Below the pieces are notes generated by a model, which did no database searches, was not told where the DNA came from, and saw only the letters and a program-made list of their open reading frames with translations. 64,000 bases of DNA from NCBI RefSeq assembly GCF_002551815.1, contig NZ_NVPR01000016.1:186510-250509 (forward strand). Reading direction: 5' to 3'. Numbering within the stretch: the first letter of the stretch is position 1; each line of letters opens with the position of its first letter. Made by a program: the position numbers and the translations under genes. Shown here piece by piece: positions 10,052 through 19,055 of this stretch. The stretch comes from Bacillus sp. AFS098217 (lineage in GTDB: Bacteria > Bacillota > Bacilli > Bacillales > Bacillaceae_G).

Positions 10052-11290
10052 TTGATTAAAAAATATACTTGTAAAAATGGTGTAAGAATCGTTATGGAGA
10101 ATATCCCAACTGTCCGTTCAGTTGCGATTGGTATATGGATCCATGCAGGTTCAAGAAATGAAAATGAGAAAAACAATGGGGTTTCGCACTTTTTAGAACA
10201 CATGTTTTTTAAAGGAACAGAGACGCGTAGTGCGAGAGAAATTGCAGAATCATTTGATAGCATTGGTGGGCAAGTAAATGCATTTACTTCAAAAGAATAT
10301 ACATGCTATTATGCAAAAGTGTTAGATGAGCATGCGAAATATGCACTAGATGTTTTAGCGGATATGTTCTTTAATTCAACATTCGATGAAGAAGAATTGA
10401 AAAAAGAGAAGAATGTTGTATTTGAAGAAATTAAAATGTATGAAGATACGCCAGATGATATCGTACATGATATGTTAACGAAAGCAACATATGAAACGCA
10501 TCCGCTAGGATATCCAATCTTAGGAACAGAGGAAACACTTGAAACGTTTACGGGTGATACACTGCGTCAATATATTAAAGATCATTATACACCTGAAAAT
10601 GTTGTTGTATCGATTGCTGGAAATATTGATGAAACATTTGTGCAAACAGTGGAACAATATTTTGGTAACTACGAAGGAACAACAAATCGTGAACAAGTAC
10701 ATAGCCCGATTTTCCATTTCAATAAGGTTGCTCGTAAGAAGGAAACAGAGCAAGCACATTTATGCTTAGGTTTCCAAGGATTGCAAATGGGGCATGAAGA
10801 TATTTATAACTTAATTGTGCTAAATAATATATTAGGTGGCAGTATGAGTAGTCGCTTGTTCCAAGAGGTACGTGAACAACGCGGTTTAGCATACTCCGTG
10901 TTCTCTTATCATTCTTCTTATGAAGATACTGGAATGTTAACACTGTATGGTGGGACAGGAAATCAACAATTAGATACGCTGTATGATACAATGCAAGAAA
11001 CGTTAGAAACATTGAAAAATACAGGTATCACGGAGAAAGAACTCGTTAATAGTAAAGAACAGCTTAAAGGAAACTTAATGCTAAGTTTAGAGAGCACAAA
11101 TAGTCGTATGAGCCGCAATGGTAAAAATGAATTACTTCTTAGAAAGCATCGTTCTCTTGATGAAATTATTGAGAGTGTAAACAGTGTGACGAAAACAAAT
11201 GTAGATACATTGATCCGCGATATGTTTACAAATGAATTTTCTGCAGCGCTTATTAGTCCAAATGGCGAGTTGCCAAAGGGAATGAAATAA
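10052..11290 (+). CDS. mlpA: M16 family zinc protease MlpA/YmxG
   Basis: 412 residues of the pitrilysin/mitochondrial processing peptidase family. The inverted zinc motif HFLEH lies at about residues 46-50 with the downstream glutamate in the EEIKMYEDTPDD region. The second half has the arginine/tyrosine signature (RGLAYSVFSYHS). TTG 10052 is chosen as start because a perfect AGGAGG (10039-10044) lies 7 nt upstream and the product begins MIKKYTCKNG. A longer frame from 9995 has no ribosome binding site. Its order after pnp and ylxY is conserved in bacilli. The physiological substrate is not evident from sequence. Confidence 0.92.
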   Translation: MIKKYTCKNGVRIVMENIPTVRSVAIGIWIHAGSRNENEKNNGVSHFLEHMFFKGTETRSAREIAESFDSIGGQVNAFTSKEYTCYYAKVLDEHAKYALDVLADMFFNSTFDEEELKKEKNVVFEEIKMYEDTPDDIVHDMLTKATYETHPLGYPILGTEETLETFTGDTLRQYIKDHYTPENVVVSIAGNIDETFVQTVEQYFGNYEGTTNREQVHSPIFHFNKVARKKETEQAHLCLGFQGLQMGHEDIYNLIVLNNILGGSMSSRLFQEVREQRGLAYSVFSYHSSYEDTGMLTLYGGTGNQQLDTLYDTMQETLETLKNTGITEKELVNSKEQLKGNLMLSLESTNSRMSRNGKNELLLRKHRSLDEIIESVNSVTKTNVDTLIRDMFTNEFSAALISPNGELPKGMK

Positions 11291-11296
11291 AGAGAA

Positions 11297-11335
11297 ATAA
11301 CCGTATCTCGTGTTAAAGAGATACGGTTATTTTTT
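11297..11335 (+). terminator. Intrinsic terminator after mlpA
   Basis: The 14-bp stem AATAACCGTATCTC/GAGATACGGTTATT is followed by Ts. Confidence 0.9.
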
Positions 11336-11435
11336 ATCCCGTTATTCGCAGGCAGTAAGGTGCCTATCTCAAAATTTAGTGGAAGTAAAGAGATAAATCA
11401 ATCGTAAAATTCTGGTTATTTTTTTTAGACATGTA
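11336..11435 (+). repeat. Degenerate bcr-type intergenic repeat, copy 1
   Basis: The spacer after the mlpA terminator begins TATCCCGTTATTCGCAGGCA and continues with AGTGGAAGTAAAGAGAT. It resembles the spacer at 11777-11900 (TATCCTGCTATTCGTGG, GAAAGCAAAGAAGTTAG) and belongs to a repeat type widespread between genes of the B. cereus group. Boundaries are approximate and the copy is decayed. Confidence 0.5.
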
Positions 11436-11493
11436 GAATAGGTACTTATTATAGAGTGTTGCTTCACATGAGCTGAATAAGGAGGAGAGTCCT

Positions 11494-11745
11494 ATGCGTT
11501 TGAGTGAATTAAGTGGAAAGGAAATTGTAGACTTGGAACGTGCGGAAAAAATGGGAGTTTTAGGCCATGCAGATTTAGAAATTAATGAGAAGGATGGAAA
11601 GATTCAAGCTCTTATCATACCTGTTGGAAAATGGGGAGGGTTTAAAAGGGAGCAGCAGGAAGTGCGGGTAGAATGGAGCAGGATTAAGAAAGTTGGGCAT
11701 GATATGATTATTTTTGACCTTGCGAATCATTCGGGTTCAAAATAA
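11494..11745 (+). CDS. ymxH: YlmC/YmxH family PRC-barrel sporulation protein
   Basis: An 83-residue PRC-barrel-like protein of the YlmC/YmxH family. It begins MRLSELSGKEIVDLERAEKM and ends in a short beta-rich segment. An AAGGAGGAGAG ribosome binding site precedes ATG 11494. It is a single gene between two terminators and, notably, between two copies of the same intergenic repeat type. YlmC/YmxH relatives are linked to sporulation in bacilli, but a mechanism is not known. Confidence 0.88.
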   Translation: MRLSELSGKEIVDLERAEKMGVLGHADLEINEKDGKIQALIIPVGKWGGFKREQQEVRVEWSRIKKVGHDMIIFDLANHSGSK

Positions 11746-11778
11746 AAGATAACCATTTTGGTTGTCTTTTTCTTTTTT
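11745..11778 (+). terminator. Intrinsic terminator after ymxH
   Basis: The imperfect stem AAAGATAACC/GGTTGTCTTT is followed by a T-rich tract. Confidence 0.7.
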
Positions 11779-11900
11779 TATCCTGCTATTCGTGGATCAT
11801 AATCTATCACCTCAAAGTGCAGCGAAAGCAAAGAAGTTAGACGGGGGATTAATTGCAAGTAAAATCCTTGCTGATTAAAGTTTCACTTTATAAACTATTA
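11777..11900 (+). repeat. Degenerate bcr-type intergenic repeat, copy 2
   Basis: This ~120-bp segment contains the motifs TATCCTGCTATTCG, GAAGTTAGACGGGGGATTAA and GCTGATTAAAGTTTCACTTT. The last motif recurs at 47425-47445 and 62380-62402. Nothing else is seen in the ymxH-dpaA gap except a possible sporulation promoter (CATA-containing -10 candidates at 11958 and 11996), which is too weak to call. Confidence 0.6.
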
Positions 11901-12030
11901 AATATTTAGAAATAATGTATGCTTTTTGTTTTGCAATCACCTCTAACTCGTACGGTACATATGATGTGGAGGAAAAAGAAAAAGTAGGCGCTTTTCATAT
12001 AAATGAAAGAAAAAGAAGGTGAATTAGAGA

Positions 12031-12933
12031 ATGTTGACTGAGATGCACATTGCTGTCATAGGGGGAGATGCAAGACAGCTAGAGGTGATTCGCAAGTTAG
12101 TTGAACTTGATGCGAAACTTTCATTAATAGGGTTTGACCAATTAGATCATGGTTTTACAGGGGCAGCAAAAGAGAGTATGCAAGATCTAGATTTCACTTC
12201 TTTAGATGCAATTATTTTGCCGGTAGCAGGAACAAATGCAAAAGGGGAAGTAGATACTATTTTTTCAAATGAAAAAGTTTCGATTACAAAAGAACAAATT
12301 GAAAAAACGCCAGCAAATTTTACTATATATTCAGGGATTGGTACACCATATTTGGAGAGTATTGTAGCGACTACCAATCGAAAACTTGTAAAGTTATTCG
12401 ATCGTGATGATGTAGCAATCTACAATTCTATTCCAACAGTAGAAGGAACATTAATGATGGTTATTCAACATACAGACTATACGATTCATGGTTCGAATGT
12501 CATGGTTTTAGGATTTGGTAGAACTGGGATGAGTGTAGCTAGAGCTTTTCAATCATTAGGAGCGCATGTCAAAGTAGGAGCAAGGCGTTCGGAACATATC
12601 GCTCGTATTTCGGAAATGATGTTTTCTCCTTTTTATATGCAGGATATTGAGAAGGAAGTAAGTGACATTGATATTGTGATTAATACAATTCCGCATCTTG
12701 TTGTAACGGCAAGAGTTATTTCACGGATGCCAGCGCACACTTTAATTATTGACTTAGCCTCTAAGCCAGGTGGTACGGATTTTCGTTATGCGGAGAAGCG
12801 AGGAGTTAAAGCTTTGTTAGCACCTGGTCTTCCGGGAATTGTTGCACCGAAAACGGCGGGGCAAATTTTGGCTAATGTTCTTTCTCAGCTATTAACAGTA
12901 GATATGATTGCAAGAGAGGAGAATGGGAAATGA
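12031..12933 (+). CDS. dpaA: Dipicolinate synthase subunit A
   Basis: 300 residues; also called SpoVFA. With DpaB it converts a dapA-derived dihydrodipicolinate intermediate to dipicolinic acid in the mother cell, for export to the spore core. The N-terminal DpaA domain is followed by a Rossmann-type nucleotide-binding domain with GFGRTGMSVARAFQSLGA at about residue 162. The C-terminus includes LAPGLPGIVAPKTAG. AGAAGGTG precedes ATG 12031. The gene overlaps dpaB by 4 bases, and the unit is followed by asd, dapG and dapA, which supply the precursor. Sigma-K control is expected from the family, but no clear promoter was seen. Confidence 0.96.
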   Translation: MLTEMHIAVIGGDARQLEVIRKLVELDAKLSLIGFDQLDHGFTGAAKESMQDLDFTSLDAIILPVAGTNAKGEVDTIFSNEKVSITKEQIEKTPANFTIYSGIGTPYLESIVATTNRKLVKLFDRDDVAIYNSIPTVEGTLMMVIQHTDYTIHGSNVMVLGFGRTGMSVARAFQSLGAHVKVGARRSEHIARISEMMFSPFYMQDIEKEVSDIDIVINTIPHLVVTARVISRMPAHTLIIDLASKPGGTDFRYAEKRGVKALLAPGLPGIVAPKTAGQILANVLSQLLTVDMIAREENGK

Positions 12934-13529
12934 GCTTGAAAGGGAAACGGATTGGTTTTGGATTTACAGGTTCACATTGTACGTATGCAGAAGTTATGCC
13001 GCATTTAGAGAAATTGATTGCAGAAGGGGTGGAAGTACTGCCAGTTGTCTCCTACACCGTACAAACGACAAATACTAGATTTGGTGAAGGGGAAGAGTGG
13101 ATTGGAAAAATTGAAGAAATAACAGGAAACAAGGTTATTAATTCTATTGTAGGAGCAGAACCACTTGGCCCGAAAATCCCGTTAGATTGCATGGTGATTG
13201 CTCCATTAACAGGAAATTCAATGAGTAAATTTGCGAATGCAATGACAGATTCTCCAGTTTTAATGGCAGCGAAGGCAACGCTCCGAAATGGAAAGCCGGT
13301 TGTATTAGCTGTTTCAACGAATGATGCCCTTGGGCTCAATGGGGTAAATCTCATGCGTTTAATCGCTACCAAACATATTTATTTTGTTCCATTTGGGCAA
13401 GATGCACCGGAGAAAAAGCCGAATTCAATGGTAGCTCGAATGGAGTTGCTTGAAGATACAATAATAGAAGCGCTAGAAGGGAAACAATTACAACCAGTTG
13501 TTGTAGAAAAATTCAGATATATGAATTAA
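12930..13529 (+). CDS. dpaB: Dipicolinate synthase subunit B
   Basis: 199 residues; also called SpoVFB. It has the flavoprotein (HFCD-like) fold: GFGFTGSHCTYAEVMPHLEKL at the N-terminus, then PLTGNSMSKFANAMTDSPVLMAAKA. It is the partner of DpaA in dipicolinate synthesis during late sporulation. The start overlaps the dpaA stop (ATGA), consistent with translational coupling. Confidence 0.96.
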   Translation: MSLKGKRIGFGFTGSHCTYAEVMPHLEKLIAEGVEVLPVVSYTVQTTNTRFGEGEEWIGKIEEITGNKVINSIVGAEPLGPKIPLDCMVIAPLTGNSMSKFANAMTDSPVLMAAKATLRNGKPVVLAVSTNDALGLNGVNLMRLIATKHIYFVPFGQDAPEKKPNSMVARMELLEDTIIEALEGKQLQPVVVEKFRYMN

Positions 13530-13606
13530 AAAACGAAAAAAAACAGACAATTTTTTATGAAACCATCATTCTTACCGCAGAATATGATAAAATTAACGTT
13601 ATTAAG

Positions 13607-13637
13607 ATTAGAAGGGGTACTTTATACCCCTTCTAAT
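13607..13637 (+). promoter_or_regulatory. Perfect 13-bp hairpin in the asd leader
   Basis: ATTAGAAGGGGTA and TACCCCTTCTAAT form a perfect inverted repeat with a 5-nt loop in the dpaB-asd spacer. No T run follows, so it is not an ordinary terminator. It lies about 40 nt before the asd start. It may be an operator or an mRNA-stabilising or regulatory hairpin. Confidence 0.55.
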
Positions 13638-13678
13638 TCTAAGTATAGAAGGATTGGTATCTAGAAAGGGGCATAGTG

Positions 13679-14725
13679 ATGGAAAAGCAAAAAACTTTTC
13701 ATGTCGCTGTAGTTGGAGCAACCGGCGCAGTTGGTGAACAAATGTTAAATACTTTAGAGAAACGAGAATTTCCAATTGGGAAGTTAACGTTACTTTCATC
13801 TAAACGATCTGCAGGCAAGAACCTTGTATTTAAAGGAGAAGAATTCACAGTTCAAGAAGCAACGCCTGAAAGCTTTGAGGGAGTGGATATTGCACTTTTT
13901 AGTGCAGGTGGATCTGTATCGAAACAATTAGCGCCAGAAGCAGCAAAACGCGGTGCAATTGTTGTTGATAATACAAGTGCATTCCGCATGACAGAAAATG
14001 TGCCACTTGTTGTACCCGAAGTAAATGAAAATGACTTAAAAGAACATAATGGTATTATTGCAAATCCAAACTGTTCTACAATTCAAATGGTAGTCGCTCT
14101 TGAACCAATTCGTCAGCAATTTGGTTTAAAACGAGTAATCGTTTCCACATATCAAGCTGTGTCTGGTGCAGGTGCTGCTGCAATCGAAGAGCTTCATGAA
14201 CAATCACAAGCAATCTTAAATGGGGAAGAAGTAAAAGCGAATGTTTTACCTGTATCAGGTGACAAAAAACATTTCCCAATCGCGTTTAATGCTATCCCGC
14301 AAATTGATAAGTTTCAAGATAATGGATTTACATTTGAAGAAATGAAAATGATTAATGAAACGAAAAAAATTATGCATATGCCTGAGTTAGAAGTTGCAGC
14401 AACATGCGTACGTTTACCAGTTGTATCAGGACACTCTGAGTCTGTTTACATTGAAGTGGACAAAGAAGGTGTTACAGTAGAAGAAATGAAAAGCTTACTT
14501 TCAAATGCAGAAGGTGTTGTACTGCAGGATGATCCAGCAGAACAATTATACCCAATGCCATCTACTGCAGTAGGTAAAAATGAAGTATTCGTTGGACGAA
14601 TTCGTAAAGATTTAAATAATGAAAAAGGATTCCATCTTTGGGTCGTATCTGATAACTTATTAAAAGGTGCTGCATGGAACTCTGTTCAAATTGCAGAGCG
14701 ATTAGTAAAATTACAATTAGTGTAA
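13679..14725 (+). CDS. asd: Aspartate-semialdehyde dehydrogenase
   Basis: 348 residues. The enzyme reduces aspartyl phosphate to aspartate semialdehyde with NADPH, the branch point to diaminopimelate, dipicolinate, lysine, threonine and methionine. The N-terminal [13 protein letters not shown] is the dinucleotide site. The catalytic cysteine is in NPNCSTIQM near residue 130 and the histidine in the later [11 protein letters not shown] segment. ATG 13679 is preferred over GTG 13676 because of the spacing to AAAGGGG. The gene sits between the dipicolinate genes and dapG/dapA, as in B. subtilis. Confidence 0.97.
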   Translation: MEKQKTFHVAVVGATGAVGEQMLNTLEKREFPIGKLTLLSSKRSAGKNLVFKGEEFTVQEATPESFEGVDIALFSAGGSVSKQLAPEAAKRGAIVVDNTSAFRMTENVPLVVPEVNENDLKEHNGIIANPNCSTIQMVVALEPIRQQFGLKRVIVSTYQAVSGAGAAAIEELHEQSQAILNGEEVKANVLPVSGDKKHFPIAFNAIPQIDKFQDNGFTFEEMKMINETKKIMHMPELEVAATCVRLPVVSGHSESVYIEVDKEGVTVEEMKSLLSNAEGVVLQDDPAEQLYPMPSTAVGKNEVFVGRIRKDLNNEKGFHLWVVSDNLLKGAAWNSVQIAERLVKLQLV

Positions 14726-14748
14726 ACGGCTAAGAGAAGGTGCAAAAA

Positions 14749-15981
14749 ATGAAAATTATTGTTCAAAAATTTGGTGGGACATCTGTACGTGATGAAAATG
14801 GACGTAAGCATGCACTTCACCATATTAAAAAATCATTAGATGCTGGTTATAAAGTAGTTACGGTTGTATCAGCTATGGGACGTAAAGGTGAACCATATGC
14901 AACAGATACATTATTAAACCTTGTGAATCAAGAGAAATCTAGTATTTCAAAACGCGAACAGGATTTATTATTATCATGTGGAGAATTAATCTCTGCAATC
15001 GTCTTCTCAAATATGTTAAATGAAAACGGAGTAAAAGCAGCGGCTTTAAATGGTGCACAAGCTGGTTTTGTAACAAATGCTGATTTTACAAATGCGAAGA
15101 TTATTGAAATGAATTGTGATCGTATACATGAAGAGTTACAAAACACAGATGTTGTTGTTGTTACTGGATTCCAAGGGCAAACGAAAGAAGGCGATACGAC
15201 AACACTTGGACGCGGAGGTAGTGATACTTCAGCTTCAGCATTAGGTGTTGCGCTTCACGCTGAATATATTGATATTTTCACCGATGTAGAAGGTGTAATG
15301 ACAGCTGATCCACGTATTGTAAAAGATGCACGTCATCTTCAAAACGTAACATATAATGAAATTTGTAACATGGCTTATCAAGGTGCAAAAGTTGTTCATC
15401 CGCGTGCAGTTGAAATCGCCATGCACGCAAAGGTACCACTTCGTGTGCGTTCTACGTATTCTGATAATGAAGGAACACTTATTGCCGCATATGATGGTGC
15501 TACAAAGGGCCGTGATGTAGAAGAGCGACCTGTTACAGGGATCGCTCATGTATCAAACGTGACACAAATTAAAGTGGTTGCAAAAGAAGGATCGTATGAT
15601 CTACAACAGCGTGTTTTTAAAGAAATGGCGAGTGAAGGAATTAGCGTTGACTTAATTAACATTTCGCCTACAGGTGTGGCTTATACAGTGAATGATCATG
15701 TATCGGGCCTTGCAGTTGACGTGCTACGTAAGCTTGGATATGAACCAATCGTAACGGAACATTGTGCGAAAGTATCCATTGTAGGAGCGGGAATGGCAGG
15801 TATACCAGGAGTTACAGCGAAAATTGTCACAGCGCTGGCAGAAAAAGGTGTAACAATTTTACAATCTGCCGATAGTCATACGACAATTTGGGTGCTTGTG
15901 AAAGAAGTAGATTTAGTGGAAGCTGTGAATGCATTACATAGTGCATTTGAGCTTTCTAAAGAAAAGCAACTGGAACAATAA
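14749..15981 (+). CDS. dapG: Aspartokinase I (DapG)
   Basis: 410 residues. It phosphorylates aspartate, the first step of the aspartate pathway. The catalytic domain starts KIIVQKFGGTSVRDENGR and includes TTLGRGGSDTSASALGVAL and the FTDVEGVMTADPRIV segment. Two ACT domains lie at the C-terminus (about residues 265-400) and suggest amino-acid feedback; the DapG isozyme of B. subtilis responds to meso-diaminopimelate. ATG 14749 lies 7 nt after AGAAGGTG. The gene is in the asd-dapG-dapA operon. Confidence 0.95.
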   Translation: MKIIVQKFGGTSVRDENGRKHALHHIKKSLDAGYKVVTVVSAMGRKGEPYATDTLLNLVNQEKSSISKREQDLLLSCGELISAIVFSNMLNENGVKAAALNGAQAGFVTNADFTNAKIIEMNCDRIHEELQNTDVVVVTGFQGQTKEGDTTTLGRGGSDTSASALGVALHAEYIDIFTDVEGVMTADPRIVKDARHLQNVTYNEICNMAYQGAKVVHPRAVEIAMHAKVPLRVRSTYSDNEGTLIAAYDGATKGRDVEERPVTGIAHVSNVTQIKVVAKEGSYDLQQRVFKEMASEGISVDLINISPTGVAYTVNDHVSGLAVDVLRKLGYEPIVTEHCAKVSIVGAGMAGIPGVTAKIVTALAEKGVTILQSADSHTTIWVLVKEVDLVEAVNALHSAFELSKEKQLEQ

Positions 15982-15992
15982 GGAGTGAGACC

Positions 15993-16871
15993 ATGATAGA
16001 TTTTGGGACAATTGCAACAGCGATGGTAACACCGTTTGATAAAAACGGAAATGTCGACTTTGCAAAGACAACTAAATTGGTAAATTATTTAATTGATAAC
16101 GGTACAACAGCAATCGTGGTAGGAGGAACAACTGGAGAGTCTCCTACATTATCATCAGAAGAAAAAGTAGCGTTATATCGCCATGTCGTATCTGTTGTCG
16201 ATAAAAGGGTGCCCGTAATCGCTGGAACAGGTAGCAATAATACACATGCTTCTATTGAATTAACGAAAAAGGCAACAGAAGTTGGTGTTGACGCAATTAT
16301 GCTAGTAGCACCGTATTATAATAAACCGAGCCAAGAGGGAATGTATCAGCATTTTAAAACAATTGCTGAAAGTACTGAACTTCCGGTCATGCTATACAAT
16401 GTTCCAGGGCGATCTATTGTACAAATCTCCGTTGATACAGTTGTTCGTTTATCAGAAATACCAAACATTGTTGCAATTAAAGATGCTGGCGGCGATGTAT
16501 TATCAATGACAGAAATCATTGAAAAAACAGCGGACGACTTTGCTGTATACAGCGGTGATGACGGTTTAACGTTACCAGCTATGGCAGTTGGAGCTAAAGG
16601 TATTATTTCTGTTGCCTCTCATGTTATTGGAAATGAAATGCAAGAAATGATTGCGGCGTTCCAAGCAGGAGATTTCAAAAAAGCACAGAAATTGCATCAA
16701 TTACTTGTAAAAGTAACAAATGCGCTATTTATGGCACCGAGCCCAACACCAGTAAAAACAGCGTTACAAATGGTTGGATTAGATGTAGGCTCTGTACGTC
16801 TACCACTTCTTCCGTTAACAGAAGAAGAAAGACTAACATTGCAGGGTGTAATGCAATCAATCCCTCGTTAA
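15993..16871 (+). CDS. dapA: 4-hydroxy-tetrahydrodipicolinate synthase
   Basis: 292 residues, a class I aldolase of the DHDPS family. It condenses pyruvate with aspartate semialdehyde. Visible active-site parts are GGTTGESPTLS (residues ~44-54), the tyrosine in APYYNKPSQEG and the Schiff-base lysine in AIKDAGGD near residue 163. AAGGAGTGAGACC precedes ATG 15993, 11 bp after dapG. It closes the dipicolinate/DAP operon, with a terminator following. Confidence 0.97.
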   Translation: MIDFGTIATAMVTPFDKNGNVDFAKTTKLVNYLIDNGTTAIVVGGTTGESPTLSSEEKVALYRHVVSVVDKRVPVIAGTGSNNTHASIELTKKATEVGVDAIMLVAPYYNKPSQEGMYQHFKTIAESTELPVMLYNVPGRSIVQISVDTVVRLSEIPNIVAIKDAGGDVLSMTEIIEKTADDFAVYSGDDGLTLPAMAVGAKGIISVASHVIGNEMQEMIAAFQAGDFKKAQKLHQLLVKVTNALFMAPSPTPVKTALQMVGLDVGSVRLPLLPLTEEERLTLQGVMQSIPR

Positions 16872-16881
16872 CATAGGGTGA

Positions 16882-16918
16882 AAAAATGACCTAGTATAAG
16901 ACTAGGTCATTTTTTTTT
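16882..16918 (+). terminator. Intrinsic terminator after dapA
   Basis: The stem AAAATGACCTAGT/ACTAGGTCATTTT is followed by a T run. Confidence 0.9.
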
Positions 16919-16984
16919 GGAGTTGAAATGACTGTATCAACGTTTCGGATTTGTAGGCTTCCCCGCTCTTTCTCATAATTTAAC

Positions 16985-17014
16985 TTGTGTTCTATTTCTT
17001 GTATCAGTTATAAT
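16985..17014 (+). promoter_or_regulatory. Candidate sigma-A promoter for rnjB
   Basis: TTGTGT (16985-16990) and a consensus TATAAT (17009-17014) are separated by 18 bp. The predicted start near 17021 would give a leader of about 265 nt that begins with the hairpin GCTAAG/CTTAGC. Confidence 0.5.
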
Positions 17015-17017
17015 ATG

Positions 17018-17284
17018 GCTAAGTAGCTTAGTACGGGTATGCTTAGCAAAATTGGAAAAATTTATAATTTAACGGAATTTTCATATCATATCGCATAAGA
17101 TATTTGATTTATATAATGAAAGAGAGGTGAAACCTGGTTTAAAAAGTGAACAAGAACATGATATCGCATAACGGTAAGGACATTCGTCTCGGACGGTGAA
17201 TATATGGTGGTTGTAGAGTTTCCCTGGTGTCTCTACAATTTTAGTGAAATCAGTGTTTGCAAGATTTTTAAACCAGGCAACAAC
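17018..17284 (+). promoter_or_regulatory. Long structured leader of rnjB
   Basis: CCTGGTTTAAAAA (17133-17145) is perfectly complementary over 13 bases to TTTTTAAACCAGG (17265-17277), which ends 7 nt before the rnjB start codon. Between the arms lie at least two local hairpins: CGTC/GACG around 17185-17195, and TTGTAGAG/CTCTACAA at 17211-17238. The 3' arm contains the only Shine-Dalgarno-like CAGG, so closing the stem would hide the start. An 11-base direct repeat, ATATCGCATAA, occurs at 17088 and 17161. This has the layout of a multi-helix regulatory RNA. Confidence 0.6.
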
Positions 17285-18955
17285 ATGAAGAGAAAAGAGA
17301 TTGATTCTGTAAAGGTATTTGCTCTTGGTGGAGTAGGTGAAATCGGAAAAAATATGTATTGTGTCGAAATTGATTCCGAAATTTTTATTGTAGATGCAGG
17401 CTTAATGTTTCCGGGAGATGAAATGTTTGGAATTGACATCGTCATCCCTGACATTACATATTTAGTAGAAAATCAAGAGCGAGTAAAAGGTTTATTTATT
17501 ACACATGGTCATGAAGATCACATTGGTGGAATTGTTTATGTACTGCGTAAACTTTCAATCCCAGTGTATGCGACAAAGTTAACAGTAGGTCTTATCCAAG
17601 AAAAACTTGGTGAAGCAGGAATGCTGGGTCGTGTAGATTTAAAAACAATTGATGCGAATTCGACAGTGGAATTTAATACGACAACGGTTTCATTCTTTGG
17701 TACAACACATAGTATTCCAGATTCTGTTGGTGTGTGCTTCCATACATCAAAAGGTGCTATCGTATATACTGGAGATTTTAAATTCGACCAAACACCAATT
17801 GGTAACAGTGGGGCCGATCTTGGAAAGATGGCGCAAATTGGAAATGAAGGCGTTCTGTGCTTATTATCTGATAGTACAAATGCTGAACGTCCTGGTTACA
17901 CCGGTTCTGAAAAAGAGGTTGGAATAGAAATTTCAAAAGTATTTTATGGTTCAGAAGGCCGTATTATTGTTGCTTCTTTTGCATCAAATGTACATCGTAT
18001 TCAACAAGTATTCGATGCAGCGGTTGAAACAGGGCGTAAAGTAGCAGTAGTAGGTCGTAGTATGGTGAAAGTAGTAGATATAGCAAGACGTCTTGGTTAT
18101 TTAGATGTTCCAGATGGCATGATTATTTCATTGCAAGAGGTAGATAACTTCCCCGAGAAGAAGGTGGCGATTTTAACAACTGGTAGTCAAGGGGAACCAA
18201 TGGCAGCTCTTTCAAGAATGGCGAAGCAAGCTCATAAGCAAATTTCAATCCGTAAGGGAGACACAGTTATTATTGCGGCTTCTCCAATTCCTGGAAATGA
18301 AATATCGGTATCGAAAATTATTGATTTACTATTCAGAGCTGGTGCAGAAGTTGTCTATTATGGTGAAAGAAAAGTTCATGTTTCTGGTCATGGTAGTCAA
18401 GAAGAATTGAAATTGATGTTAAATTTAATGAAGCCGAAATATTTTATACCCGTACATGGTGAATTCCGTATGCAAAAAGCACATGCGTATTTAGCAGAAG
18501 ATGTAGGTGTTTTGAAAGAAAATATTTTCATCGTGGAAAAAGGCGATGTGATTGCTTTTGAAGGAGAAGAAGCAAAACTAGCTGGTAAAGTACAAGCAGG
18601 GAATGTTCTCATTGATGGATTAGGTGTGGGGGATGTTGGTAACATTGTCCTACGTGACCGCAAGATGTTATCGCAAGATGGAATTTTAGTTGTTGTTGTA
18701 ACACTTGGGAAAGATGAGAAAAAAATAATCTCTGGTCCAGAAATTATTTCACGTGGTTTTGTATATGTTCGCGAATCAGAAGCATTAATTGAAAGATCTA
18801 CAGATATTGTACGTACAATTGTTGAACAATCAATTAAAGAATATTCTATTGAATGGTCTATGTTAAAACAAAATATTCGTGAATTATTAGGACAATTCCT
18901 ATATGAAGAAACGAAGAGAAAGCCAATGATTTTACCAATTATTATGGAAGTATAA
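17285..18955 (+). CDS. rnjB: Ribonuclease J2
   Basis: 556 residues of the metallo-beta-lactamase/beta-CASP RNase J family, an endo- and 5'-3' exoribonuclease in mRNA decay and rRNA maturation. The signature THGHEDHIGG is at about residues 74-83, and later motifs include the YTGDFKFD and SGHGSQEELK segments. The position after dapA matches B. subtilis rnjB (ymfA). ATG 17285 is chosen because MKRKEIDSVKVFALGGVGEIGKN aligns with family N-termini. An in-frame ATG at 17204 has a modest GGTGA site, but its 27 extra residues look non-homologous. The start region is embedded in a strong RNA structure. Confidence 0.93.
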   Translation: MKRKEIDSVKVFALGGVGEIGKNMYCVEIDSEIFIVDAGLMFPGDEMFGIDIVIPDITYLVENQERVKGLFITHGHEDHIGGIVYVLRKLSIPVYATKLTVGLIQEKLGEAGMLGRVDLKTIDANSTVEFNTTTVSFFGTTHSIPDSVGVCFHTSKGAIVYTGDFKFDQTPIGNSGADLGKMAQIGNEGVLCLLSDSTNAERPGYTGSEKEVGIEISKVFYGSEGRIIVASFASNVHRIQQVFDAAVETGRKVAVVGRSMVKVVDIARRLGYLDVPDGMIISLQEVDNFPEKKVAILTTGSQGEPMAALSRMAKQAHKQISIRKGDTVIIAASPIPGNEISVSKIIDLLFRAGAEVVYYGERKVHVSGHGSQEELKLMLNLMKPKYFIPVHGEFRMQKAHAYLAEDVGVLKENIFIVEKGDVIAFEGEEAKLAGKVQAGNVLIDGLGVGDVGNIVLRDRKMLSQDGILVVVVTLGKDEKKIISGPEIISRGFVYVRESEALIERSTDIVRTIVEQSIKEYSIEWSMLKQNIRELLGQFLYEETKRKPMILPIIMEV

Positions 18956-18990
18956 GAAAGCCGCCTTTATAGGTGGTTTTTTCTTTTTTA
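18956..18990 (+). terminator. Intrinsic terminator after rnjB
   Basis: The stem AAGCCGCC/GGTGGTTT with loop TTTATA is followed by a T-rich tract. Confidence 0.8.
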
Positions 18991-19055
18991 TCCCTATCGA
19001 ATGAAATTTATAACTTAAGAAATAATAGTTGTATACGAGTGAAAGGGGATGCGAT

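Noticed and set aside
13530-13606. A sigma-A promoter for asd around TATGAT 13583
   Set aside because: No acceptable -35 at the right distance; left uncalled.
17204-17284. In-frame ATG 27 codons upstream as rnjB start
   Set aside because: The extra residues do not resemble RNase J N-termini and the segment forms RNA helices instead; kept only as an alternative.
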